Assembly (NCBI RefSeq): GCF_000017405.1 | Contig: NC_009667.1 | Coordinates: forward strand, 744,001-808,000 | Origin: Brucella anthropi ATCC 49188 | GTDB taxonomy: Bacteria; Pseudomonadota; Alphaproteobacteria; Rhizobiales; Rhizobiaceae | Reading direction: 5' to 3' | Length of the DNA: 64,000 nt | In this document: one piece after another, positions 57,283 through 64,000 of the stretch | Layout: each line of letters starts with the position of its first letter | Numbering within the stretch: position 1 is the first letter of the stretch | Program-made: the position numbers and the translations under genes | Notes under the pieces: generated by a model | The model's input: only the letters and a program-made list of their open reading frames with translations | What the model was told of the DNA's origin: nothing | The model's database searches: none

Positions 57283-58329
57283 TTACTTCGCAGCCAGCGT
57301 CTTGCCTTCGGTGAAGGCGGCGCGCTGTGCTTCACGTTCTGCGTCCGGAGCCGGAACCAGACCATATTCGGCGAGCGGGCCGTCAGGACCGATCATCTGG
57401 TCATTCAGGAAGAACTCAACATATTCCTTCAGACCCGGGATAACGCCGAGGTGAGCCTTCTTCACGTAGAAGAACAGCGGACGCGACACCGGATATTCGC
57501 CCGAAGCGACGGTTTCAGCCGAAGGGGTGATGTCGTTGACGGTCGCAACCTTCAGCTTGTCAGCGTTGTTTTCGAAGAAGTAGAGGCCGAATACACCAAC
57601 GCCGGTCTTGTTGGAGTCGATGCGGGCGAGCGTTTCGGCATAATCGCCGTCGATGTCGACAGCTTTGCCGTCCTTGCGCACTGCGATACAGGCGGAAGCG
57701 GCAGCCTTGTCGTCAAGACCGGTCTTCTTGATTTCGTCCAGAGCGCCGGAGTGCTTGCAGCCGTCGGCGAGAACCTTTTCTTCAAACACTTCGCGGGTGC
57801 CGTGCTTTTCGCCTGGGATATAGGCAGCAATGTCCCAGTCCGGAAGGTTCGGGTTGACCTGATTCCACTTGGTGTTCGGATTGTCGACCAGCTTGCCGTC
57901 GACGACGAGCTTGGCTGCGAGAGCCTTGTAGACATCTTCCGGCTTCAGCTTCCAATCCGGACCCTTGGCGTCGGTCGCGAAGACGATGCCGTCATAGCCG
58001 AAGCGCACTTCCTGAACATCCTTGACGCCAGCGTCGATGCACGACTTCAGTTCCGAGTCCTTCATGGCGCGCGATGCATTGGCGATATCGATGGTGTTTT
58101 CACCGACGCCTTTGCAGAATTCCTTGATGCCTGCGCCCGAGCCGCCCGATTCAACAACCGGCGTCTTGAAGTTCGGGAAGGTTTCACCGAAGGTCTCGGC
58201 GACGATCTTCGCATAAGGCAGAACGGTCGAGGAACCGGCAACCTGAATCTGATCGCGCGCCTGAGCGGCGGAAACCGACATAACGGCAGCGATGGCAAGC
58301 GCTGCGGTCGAGGAAATCATCTTGTTCAT
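57283..58329 (-). CDS. pstS: Phosphate-binding protein PstS
   Basis: Periplasmic phosphate-binding protein, 348 residues. Signal peptide ends near ASAAQA-RD (about residue 24). Phosphate-site segments: VAGSSTVLPYAKIVAETFG, VVESGGSGAGIKEFCKGVGE, DIANASRAMKD and a GTREVFEE loop. First gene of the operon, 67 bases after a three-repeat Pho box. Confidence 0.97.
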   Translation of the reverse strand: MNKMISSTAALAIAAVMSVSAAQARDQIQVAGSSTVLPYAKIVAETFGETFPNFKTPVVESGGSGAGIKEFCKGVGENTIDIANASRAMKDSELKSCIDAGVKDVQEVRFGYDGIVFATDAKGPDWKLKPEDVYKALAAKLVVDGKLVDNPNTKWNQVNPNLPDWDIAAYIPGEKHGTREVFEEKVLADGCKHSGALDEIKKTGLDDKAAASACIAVRKDGKAVDIDGDYAETLARIDSNKTGVGVFGLYFFENNADKLKVATVNDITPSAETVASGEYPVSRPLFFYVKKAHLGVIPGLKEYVEFFLNDQMIGPDGPLAEYGLVPAPDAEREAQRAAFTEGKTLAAK

Positions 58330-58395
58330 GAGCTGCGGCTCCTGTTGTAAAAGACATATGACGATGTGGCGTCGTTAGCCCTCTACGCGCTCTAT

Positions 58396-58424
58396 ATTAC
58401 ATTCATATGACACTATTGTTACAG
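58396..58424 (-). promoter_or_regulatory. Pho box of the pst operon (three 7-base repeats)
   Basis: On the minus strand: CTGTAAC, GTGTCAT and ATGTAAT, each seven bases, spaced by AATA and ATGA so that the repeats recur every 11 bases. This is the PhoB binding pattern (CTGTCAT-like, 11-base period). It lies 67 bases upstream of the pstS start. Confidence 0.85.
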
Positions 58425-58497
58425 GTTTGTATCAGAGCCGCTTGCCAGTGATTTTGTGGGGTTTTGCCGTGCCTTGAACCGGCAAATATTTCGGGCT

Positions 58498-59667
58498 TTA
58501 AAAATGCGGCAAACGCGCACCGAGATCTTCAATCCCCGAAACATCGACATTGGCGAAGGCAAAGCGCAGAAACGCTTCCTGTCCTTCACCGAAGAACCGG
58601 CCCGGCAAGGTGATGATGCCGAGTGACTTCGCAAGGCGCTCGGCCACCTCGACCGATGAGGCATCCGGATAAGGATGACGCACAAAAGCGAAATAGGCGC
58701 CAATTGCTTCCACATGCCAGCCTTCGATATTGGCCATGACCGACCGCAATGCAGAGGCACGCCTTGCAATCTCGCCGCGATTATCGTCACGCCAGCCGGT
58801 CAACGGCTCGATGGCGCGTGCGACCGCGATCTGTGGCGCGCGGCTTGCGCATATCTGCAGATTGTCCATGACTTTTGCAACGCTCTCGACCATCGCCTTG
58901 TCCGCGACAATCGCACCAAGCCGGTGCCCCGGAATGCAGAACGATTTTGAGAAGCTGTAAAGCTGGATCAGATGCGACGACCAGTCCGCCTCGTCAAAAA
59001 GCCGATGCGGCGGTTCATTGGCATCGGCCATAAAATCGCGATAGGTCTCGTCCAGAATGAGCCATGTTCCATTGTCACGGCAGAGAGCATAGATTTCCGA
59101 TAACAGTCCCGCCGGATAAATCGCCCCGGTTGGGTTGTTCGGGGAAACAAGCGCCAGCGCCGCAATACCCGGACGAAGCACAGCCCGGACATCTTCCGCG
59201 CTTGGGATGAAACCATTCTGGGCGTGGCAGGGCACCGAACCTGAAGCGATGCCGAGCATTTCCAGCGATGAACGATGGTTGAAATAGAACGGATCGGTGG
59301 TCAGCACCCTATCGCCACTTTGCGCCACACACATGATGGCAGCGATAAAGGCCTGATTGCAGCCGGATGTAATATGGACGTTGGAGGCGTCGATCTGCGC
59401 GCGATAGAGCTGTCCGACATGCGCAGCATAGGCTTCGCGCAGAACCTTTTCGCCCTCAATCGGACCGTAACCGGCAGAGGCGACCGATCCGGCTGCCTCG
59501 CCGAGAAAGTGCAGCATGTCTGGATGCGGAGGATAGCCGGGAACAGCTTGCGACAAATCAATCAGAGCACCACGCGACCCGTCATAATCCCGCGCCCAGG
59601 CCTGTACCGCTGGAATGGGCGGCGCGGAAAGGCGATTAATCAGCGGATTGACGGCAGGCAAGGACAT
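58498..59667 (-). CDS. PLP-dependent aminotransferase, class I/II
   Basis: Fold-type I aminotransferase of 389 residues. Segments: HITSGCNQAFIAAIM, LVSPNNPTGAIYP, the PLP Lys in YSFSKSFCIPGHRLG, and C-terminal Arg region FLRFAFANVD. Closest in pattern to aspartate/aromatic-type aminotransferases used on amino acids; substrate not identifiable. Single gene downstream of the YbaN-like gene with a 60-base gap. Confidence 0.9.
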   Translation of the reverse strand: MSLPAVNPLINRLSAPPIPAVQAWARDYDGSRGALIDLSQAVPGYPPHPDMLHFLGEAAGSVASAGYGPIEGEKVLREAYAAHVGQLYRAQIDASNVHITSGCNQAFIAAIMCVAQSGDRVLTTDPFYFNHRSSLEMLGIASGSVPCHAQNGFIPSAEDVRAVLRPGIAALALVSPNNPTGAIYPAGLLSEIYALCRDNGTWLILDETYRDFMADANEPPHRLFDEADWSSHLIQLYSFSKSFCIPGHRLGAIVADKAMVESVAKVMDNLQICASRAPQIAVARAIEPLTGWRDDNRGEIARRASALRSVMANIEGWHVEAIGAYFAFVRHPYPDASSVEVAERLAKSLGIITLPGRFFGEGQEAFLRFAFANVDVSGIEDLGARLPHF

Positions 59668-59727
59668 TGGCGGCTCCCATGGTGGTTTCGGCCACTCTTA
59701 TCGCGATCGCTGGTGTGGTTGAAGCCA

Positions 59728-60144
59728 TTATTCGCTCGGACGCGAAAGCACGTAAACAGCCGAGCCGAGCATGAAAACAGTTACCGATGTTGCCAGCAGC
59801 CAGCCGGGTTTCACGCCCCACCAGAACAGGCCATAACCGACCGTCATACCAAGACAGGCATAGAGCTTTGCACGTGGCGGAATGGCTCCACGCTCACGCC
59901 ATTTTATGACCAGAGGACCAAAACGCTGATCGGCAAGCAGGCGAGCCTCAAGCTTCGGCGATGATCGTGCAAAGAACCACGCGGCAAAAATGATGAAGAT
60001 CGTTGTCGGCATGACCGGCAGGAAAGCACCAATGATACCAAGTGCCAGCATAAGGAAGCCGAGGCAAAGATAGAGTATCCGCTTACCCGCCGAAATTGCT
60101 GGCGAAGCGGTCTCGATCCTGTCTTTTTCCGGGTGGTCCTGCAT
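59728..60144 (-). CDS. YbaN/DUF454 inner-membrane protein
   Basis: Membrane protein of 138 residues. Two close helices at about 22-63 with the DUF454 motif GIIGAFLPVMPTTIFIIFAAWFFARSSP, then a soluble loop FGPLVIKWRERGAIPPRAKLYA and two more helices. The YbaN family has no settled function. Confidence 0.88.
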   Translation of the reverse strand: MQDHPEKDRIETASPAISAGKRILYLCLGFLMLALGIIGAFLPVMPTTIFIIFAAWFFARSSPKLEARLLADQRFGPLVIKWRERGAIPPRAKLYACLGMTVGYGLFWWGVKPGWLLATSVTVFMLGSAVYVLSRPSE

Positions 60145-60708
60145 GGCGTTCCATCGTCTGATCTGGACGCTTATAACAGGATTCTGGCGCTTTCGTGCAG
60201 GTTCACAGCGGTCAAAGAAATGTCATCCCACTGCCTTTCAGCCCCTGTGGATAACTTTTTGAGACCGATAAGGAATTGTGAAACACAGTCATAAATTGCA
60301 GTTTTGCCCCCGAAATGCCTTATTTCCTTAACTTCGCCACTCAGGATGAAAACTTGTTCTACAAATAAAAATTGCAACGCAATCGCACCGAACCTCCGTC
60401 CGGGTAAGCAGTTCTTCTTGCAATCAATGCGCGAAAACAAGGTGCAGCGAAGGCTGCCGCAGATTCCTAACGAATCGTAAACGGTATTACAGCAACCAAA
60501 CAGAATCTTTCCTAATATTCCTTAGTTATGTTTATCTGATTAAATAAACAACGTTTAGTATAGGATGATTTTCCCGATGCGATATAGATTCAATTATCGC
60601 ATAATGTTCTCATTCGAACCACGTCAGCGCCACATTTAGATTCCAGTTCGCGACTGTCTTTCTCAGCGACAACTGTGGGACACCCCGTTAACAACTAGTG
60701 GATCTGGC
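60145..60708. other. 564-base AT-rich region with no gene
   Basis: Divergent region between the YbaN-like gene and the RlpA-like gene. A minus-strand frame at 60171-60440 (89 codons) begins next to the ybaN start and has no motif, so it is not called. From about 60480 to 60620 the DNA is unusually AT-rich with CTAATATTCCTTAG-type runs; probably promoter sequence for the RlpA-like gene, possibly a small RNA. Confidence 0.5.
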
Positions 60709-61065
60709 ATGACTTTCAAGACCCGTATGGCTATGCTCGCCGTTGCGGCAACCGGTCTTCTCGCGACCACCGCAATCGAGGCTTCAGCACAGCAATGCGG
60801 CGGTGCCTCCTGGTACGCCCTCACTTCCCGTACGGCTTCGGGTGAACGTATGAACCCGGCCGGCCTGACCGCAGCACACCGCACCCTGCCGCTTGGCAGC
60901 AAGGTCAAGGTTACCAATCAGAGAAACGGCAAGTCACTCGTCGTGCGCATCAACGATCGCGGCCCGTTCATCAAGGGACGCGTCCTCGACCTGTCGAAGG
61001 GTGCCGCGGGCCGCCTTGGCTTCATCGGCGCGGGACACACCAAGGTCTGCTTTACGCCGCTTTGA
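60709..61065 (+). CDS. RlpA-like double-psi beta-barrel protein
   Basis: Secreted protein of 118 residues. Signal peptide to about residue 28 (ASA-QQ), then a DPBB domain with [36 protein letters not shown] and [23 protein letters not shown]: the RlpA motifs including the conserved Asp and GRVLDLS. There is no lipobox and no SPOR domain, so it is a short soluble form. Family members act as lytic transglycosylases or peptidoglycan-binding proteins. Confidence 0.9.
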   Translation: MTFKTRMAMLAVAATGLLATTAIEASAQQCGGASWYALTSRTASGERMNPAGLTAAHRTLPLGSKVKVTNQRNGKSLVVRINDRGPFIKGRVLDLSKGAAGRLGFIGAGHTKVCFTPL

Positions 61066-61095
61066 TTTCGGCGACATTTCGTCCGACTGCTGGAT

Positions 61096-61198
61096 ATGGA
61101 GCATTTCCGATCTAAGTTCGATCGTTAGAAATGCTCCATCGAATTGTTTTCGGCATTTCCTTGCCCCAAAACCGGTTCCCACTTTTGGGTGACATGCC
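61096..61198. repeat. Composite palindromic repeat, second complete copy
   Basis: First hairpin ATGGAGCATTTC/GAAATGCTCCAT at 61096-61139; then GAATTGTTTTC; then the palindromic core at 61152-61198 (GGCAT...ATGCC outer, CCCAAAA...TTTTGGG inner). The last base of the core overlaps the stop codon of the ATP-grasp gene. Confidence 0.8.
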
Positions 61199-62658
61199 TA
61201 TTTCCGGTCCAGCCGGTCGGTGAACCAGCGGGTCAGCTTGATCCAGACCTCGTCCTTTTCGGCGGCATCCTCGATCCCGTGTTCAAGATTGGGATTGTCG
61301 TTGACCTCGATCACCACCACGCCATCGTCCGTTTCCTTCAGATCGACGCCATAGAGTCCGTCGCCGATGCAGCGTGCCGCGCGTAGTCCGGTTTCCAGAA
61401 CCGATGGCGGCGCATCGCCCAGCGCATAGGAACGAAACCCGCCTTCCAGAGGCTTGCCGCCCGTATCGTGCTTGACGATCTGCCAATGGTTCTTGGCCAT
61501 CATGTACTGGCAGATGAAAAGCGGCTTTCCGTCGAGAACGCCAACACGCCAGTCGAACTTCGTCGGCATGTATTTCTGCGCCAGCAGGAGGTCACTGTCC
61601 TCCAGCCATAAAGTGGCGAGCGCTTTCAGTTCGGCAAAATCCTTCACCTTCTTCACGCCGCGCGAAAATGACGAATCCGGTATCTTGATGACCATCGGAA
61701 AGCCGAGCATATCGGCGGCGCGCTCCAGATCCTCCTCACCCGCAATCATCACCGTCGGCGGAACCGCCACGTCGTTCGCCTGCATCAGTTCGTGCAGATA
61801 AACCTTGTTGGTGCAGCGGATCATGGAAATCGGATCGTCGATGACTGGCATGTTTTCCTGTTGCGCCCGCCGGGCGAAACGGTAGGTGTGATTGGAGATC
61901 GATGTCGTCTCACGGATGAACAGTGCGTCATAGTTGGCAAGCCGCGGCAGATCGCGCTTGCCGATCGGTTCCACTTCCACCCCGAGCCGGGCTGCGATTC
62001 TTGCCCAATGCTTCAGCGTTGAAACGGTCGAGGGCGGCATAGCTTCCTTCGGATCGCACAGCGTTGCGAAGGAATAGCGCGCTGGCACCTTTGGGCGCGC
62101 GGCGCGCCACTCACGCTGGGTATAGCGATCAAGCGCGTCCTCGAAGCGTTCCTTCTGTGCTTTGGTAAACTTGGTGATATTCGCAAAGCCGATCTTCTGG
62201 ATTCGCGCCCATTCACCCGGCTTGACCGTGACTTCCAGCGACGGCGCGCGAAACCAGTCGAAGAGCAGCCGTCCGAACCGTTCAAATTCGGGATTATCGG
62301 CAAGACCGAAATGCACGTGGATTGTTTCGGGCGCCCTTTCCGGATGCTTGCCGAGCGCCTTGTTCAGCATGTCTTCGAGTTCGGGAATAGCGTTTTCATA
62401 AAGTCGCCGTTCCGACAGATCGATCATCGTTTCCACAGAGGGGATGATGCGATGCCCCCGCGCTTCAGCCAGAAGCGAAGCGTAATAGCCACGGCTTTGA
62501 TAGGCGTAGGAGCGCGACAGGTTGATGATGCGCGGGCGCAGCTGCCCGTTGAAGAGAGCGGGATGCGCGAGATAGTCACGCGTGGTCATGACCTTGTGCG
62601 GCGTCGCCCCATTGTCGATATCCGAGAGGCGCCCTACCAGAATGACGCAGATCGTCAT
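61198..62658 (-). CDS. RimK-like ATP-grasp ligase
   Basis: ATP-grasp protein of 486 residues. The N-terminal ~190 residues match the RimK-like pre-ATP-grasp domain of such ligases (VGRLSDIDNGATPHKVMTTRDYL split over the start). The ATP-grasp part has PMVIKIPDSSFSRGV (ATP lysines), VGVLDGKPLFICQYMM and the metal triad region VDLKETDDGVVVIEVNDNPNLEHG. Carboxylate-amine ligation is the expected chemistry; the partner is unknown. ATG at 62658 overlaps the stop of the GNAT-C39 gene by one base (TGATG), so they form one operon. Confidence 0.88.
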   Translation of the reverse strand: MTICVILVGRLSDIDNGATPHKVMTTRDYLAHPALFNGQLRPRIINLSRSYAYQSRGYYASLLAEARGHRIIPSVETMIDLSERRLYENAIPELEDMLNKALGKHPERAPETIHVHFGLADNPEFERFGRLLFDWFRAPSLEVTVKPGEWARIQKIGFANITKFTKAQKERFEDALDRYTQREWRAARPKVPARYSFATLCDPKEAMPPSTVSTLKHWARIAARLGVEVEPIGKRDLPRLANYDALFIRETTSISNHTYRFARRAQQENMPVIDDPISMIRCTNKVYLHELMQANDVAVPPTVMIAGEEDLERAADMLGFPMVIKIPDSSFSRGVKKVKDFAELKALATLWLEDSDLLLAQKYMPTKFDWRVGVLDGKPLFICQYMMAKNHWQIVKHDTGGKPLEGGFRSYALGDAPPSVLETGLRAARCIGDGLYGVDLKETDDGVVVIEVNDNPNLEHGIEDAAEKDEVWIKLTRWFTDRLDRK

Positions 62659-63764
62659 CAATCCGTCCTTTTTTCCAGAATAACGGCCGCCCTGAGCCCA
62701 TCACTGCCGAACCGTGCGATGCGGTCGAAAATGTGGAAGGGAACAGGGACATTTGCAGCATCGGCAATGGTTTCGCCGAGTTCTTCCTCCACCCAGGGGT
62801 CATGAATGAGAATATGCCGCCCATCTTCGCCATGGGCGAGCACCCAGTGCGGCACTTTCTTGCCGAACATATGATAACCGCTGATCAGCACGATCACTGC
62901 CGCCCCACGGCGCAAGGCAGCCAGAATGTCGTGCAGCGTGAAACCGCGATAATCCACCGGAATTGCATAGGCTTCTGTACGCTGGCGGAAATCGGTCTGC
63001 GCCAGTTGCATCACCTTGCGCTTTTCTTCCGAACGCACCGATTGCAGGAAAAGCATGTCCTCGATGGAAACGATGATCGATGCTTTCAGACCACGCTCAT
63101 GCGCGGCGACGGCAAGCCCGAAAGGTTCGCAACCGCCCGGCCCCGACATCATATAGATCGTCGTCGCATCGCGCCAAAGGCGGACTTCCAGCACGGGGTC
63201 GAGCTGCGTCTCCCGATTGTGCCGGGCAAGCACCATCATCAGGCAGGCCGCTCCGCAGGTAAAATCAGTCGTCTGCTCGTAATAGGGAAAGGCTGTGATG
63301 GGCGAAACATCACCGCGAACCGTCTTTTCGAAACGCAGCGCATCCGAATGGTCAGCGTAGTAATCGAGATAGCGTCCAATGGGGCGGTAGCCATGCCGCT
63401 TGTAAAGCGCGATGGCGCGTTCATTATCCTCGCGCACTTCCAGCCGCAGCAACGGACGGTCGTGGTCGTAAGCTGCCGTTTCCGCCGCCTGCAACAGAAG
63501 AGAGCCGACGCCCTTGACCTTGGCCTCCGGGTCGACGGCTATCGAGTAAAGTCGCGCAAGCGCGGTGCCATGACGGAAAAGAATCATCGCATAGCCGATG
63601 ACCGCGCCATCCATTGTTGCAACAATGGTTTCTGCGGTTGGTCGTGCGATGAGGGCGCGAAATGAACGGCGAGAAATCCGGTCTGCCTCGAAACAGCGCT
63701 CCTCGATGCGCAGGAGCGCATCTATGTCGTCTGCCGTGGCCTTGCGCGTCGTTGCGCCTGTCAT
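62658..63764 (-). CDS. Fusion of GNAT acetyltransferase and C39-like peptidase
   Basis: Protein of 368 residues. Residues 1-150 are a GNAT domain: acetyl-CoA site VDPEAKVKGVGSLLLQAAE and VREDNERAIALYKRHGY. Residues 155-368 are a C39-like papain-fold peptidase: Gln164 and Cys170 in EQTTDFTCGAACLMMVL, His306 in PHWVLAHGED and Asp322 in HDPW, a full catalytic set. No ABC transporter domain is attached, unlike bacteriocin-processing C39 proteins. Directly coupled to the ATP-grasp ligase. No leader-peptide substrate gene was seen nearby. Confidence 0.87.
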   Translation of the reverse strand: MTGATTRKATADDIDALLRIEERCFEADRISRRSFRALIARPTAETIVATMDGAVIGYAMILFRHGTALARLYSIAVDPEAKVKGVGSLLLQAAETAAYDHDRPLLRLEVREDNERAIALYKRHGYRPIGRYLDYYADHSDALRFEKTVRGDVSPITAFPYYEQTTDFTCGAACLMMVLARHNRETQLDPVLEVRLWRDATTIYMMSGPGGCEPFGLAVAAHERGLKASIIVSIEDMLFLQSVRSEEKRKVMQLAQTDFRQRTEAYAIPVDYRGFTLHDILAALRRGAAVIVLISGYHMFGKKVPHWVLAHGEDGRHILIHDPWVEEELGETIADAANVPVPFHIFDRIARFGSDGLRAAVILEKRTD

Positions 63765-64000
63765 CTTTTGGCCTTTGCAAAGGGATCGTTACGATCCGGT
63801 CGGCACCAACATTGGCTTATTCGAGGCAAAAGACAAGCGCCCGGACCGTGGCAAAATTATGAGTGATTTTTACCGCCTGATCGGTTCCGCTCAGCCGCTA
63901 AATTCAATCAATAATTGCAATTTTTGGCGCCACCCGCGTTAACCATTAATTAAGAAGTCCGGCGACCCCAAGATGAACTGAATTGACTCCAGAGTATTTC
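63765..64000. other. Intergenic end of window upstream of the GNAT-C39 gene
   Basis: 236 bases with no gene recognised; AT-rich after 63900 and containing the CtrA-like box at 63939-63953. A short plus-strand frame from 63859 (about 28 codons) is not supported. Confidence 0.5.
63939..63953. promoter_or_regulatory. CtrA-box-like site TTAA-N7-TTAA
   Basis: TTAACCATTAATTAA matches TTAA-N7-TTAA exactly and includes the TTAACCAT form. It is 175 bases upstream of the GNAT-C39 gene start and may serve that gene or one beyond the right edge of the window. Confidence 0.5.

Noticed and set aside
60171..60440. 89-codon minus-strand frame in the AT-rich gap
   Set aside because: No motif, no clear ribosome site and no neighbour support; left as a gene-free region.

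Overview
The window is 64 kb of chromosome from an alphaproteobacterium of the Rhizobiales, best matched to the Brucella/Ochrobactrum (Brucellaceae) group. The evidence is gene content and order: Irr next to fabA-fabB-fabI, rimP-nusA-ylxR-infB-rbfA-truB-rpsO-pnp, ybeY-corC-lnt-praR-metK-trmB, pstSCAB-phoU-phoB. The small palindromic repeats of the CCGAAAACCG / CACACTTTTCGG type scattered between genes also fit that group. An echA-mutM pair at the left edge often lies close to dnaA in this order, but dnaA itself is not in the window. Assignment to genus is inference from memory of these gene orders, not from a search.

Layout. 1-1.8 kb: echA (cut by the window edge) and mutM. 1.9-13.5 kb: a Tad/Flp type IVc pilus locus, with TadE/TadG-like pseudopilins and a stand-alone secretin N-domain protein on the minus strand, pilin-cpaA-cpaB-cpaC-cpaD-cpaE-cpaF-tadB-tadC on the plus strand, and a TadD-like TPR lipoprotein facing them. 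13.8-20 kb: mixed genes (M17 aminopeptidase, MarR regulator and NlpC/P60 peptidase as a tight trio; alpha/beta hydrolase; glyoxylate reductase-like dehydrogenase; SH3 protein; GNAT). 20-25.5 kb: MetQ-like binding protein, irr, the fatty acid genes fabA-fabB-fabI, and an RsmC-type methyltransferase.

25.6-36.5 kb is the translation/transcription block read leftward (rimP, nusA, ylxR, infB, rbfA, truB, rpsO, pnp). 36.6-47.7 kb, also leftward, holds trmB, metK, a PraR-type repressor, lnt, corC, ybeY, phoH, miaB, plsC, rimI and tsaB: RNA modification, lipoprotein acylation and membrane lipid synthesis. 48-51.2 kb: dps, an M29 aminopeptidase, a small lipoprotein and a SleB cell-wall hydrolase. 51.9-58.3 kb: the phosphate regulon operon pstS-pstC-pstA-pstB-phoU-phoB with a three-repeat Pho box in front of pstS and no phoR. 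58.5-63.8 kb: an aminotransferase, a YbaN-type membrane protein, an RlpA-like protein, and a two-gene operon of a GNAT/C39-peptidase fusion and a RimK-like ATP-grasp ligase.

Most of the window is conserved core chromosome with few signs of recent transfer: no insertion sequence, prophage, CRISPR array, tRNA or rRNA was recognised. The least explained items are the GNAT-C39 plus ATP-grasp operon, CtrA-like sites near it and near sleB, and a composite palindromic repeat family, one copy of which sits inside the loop of another hairpin.
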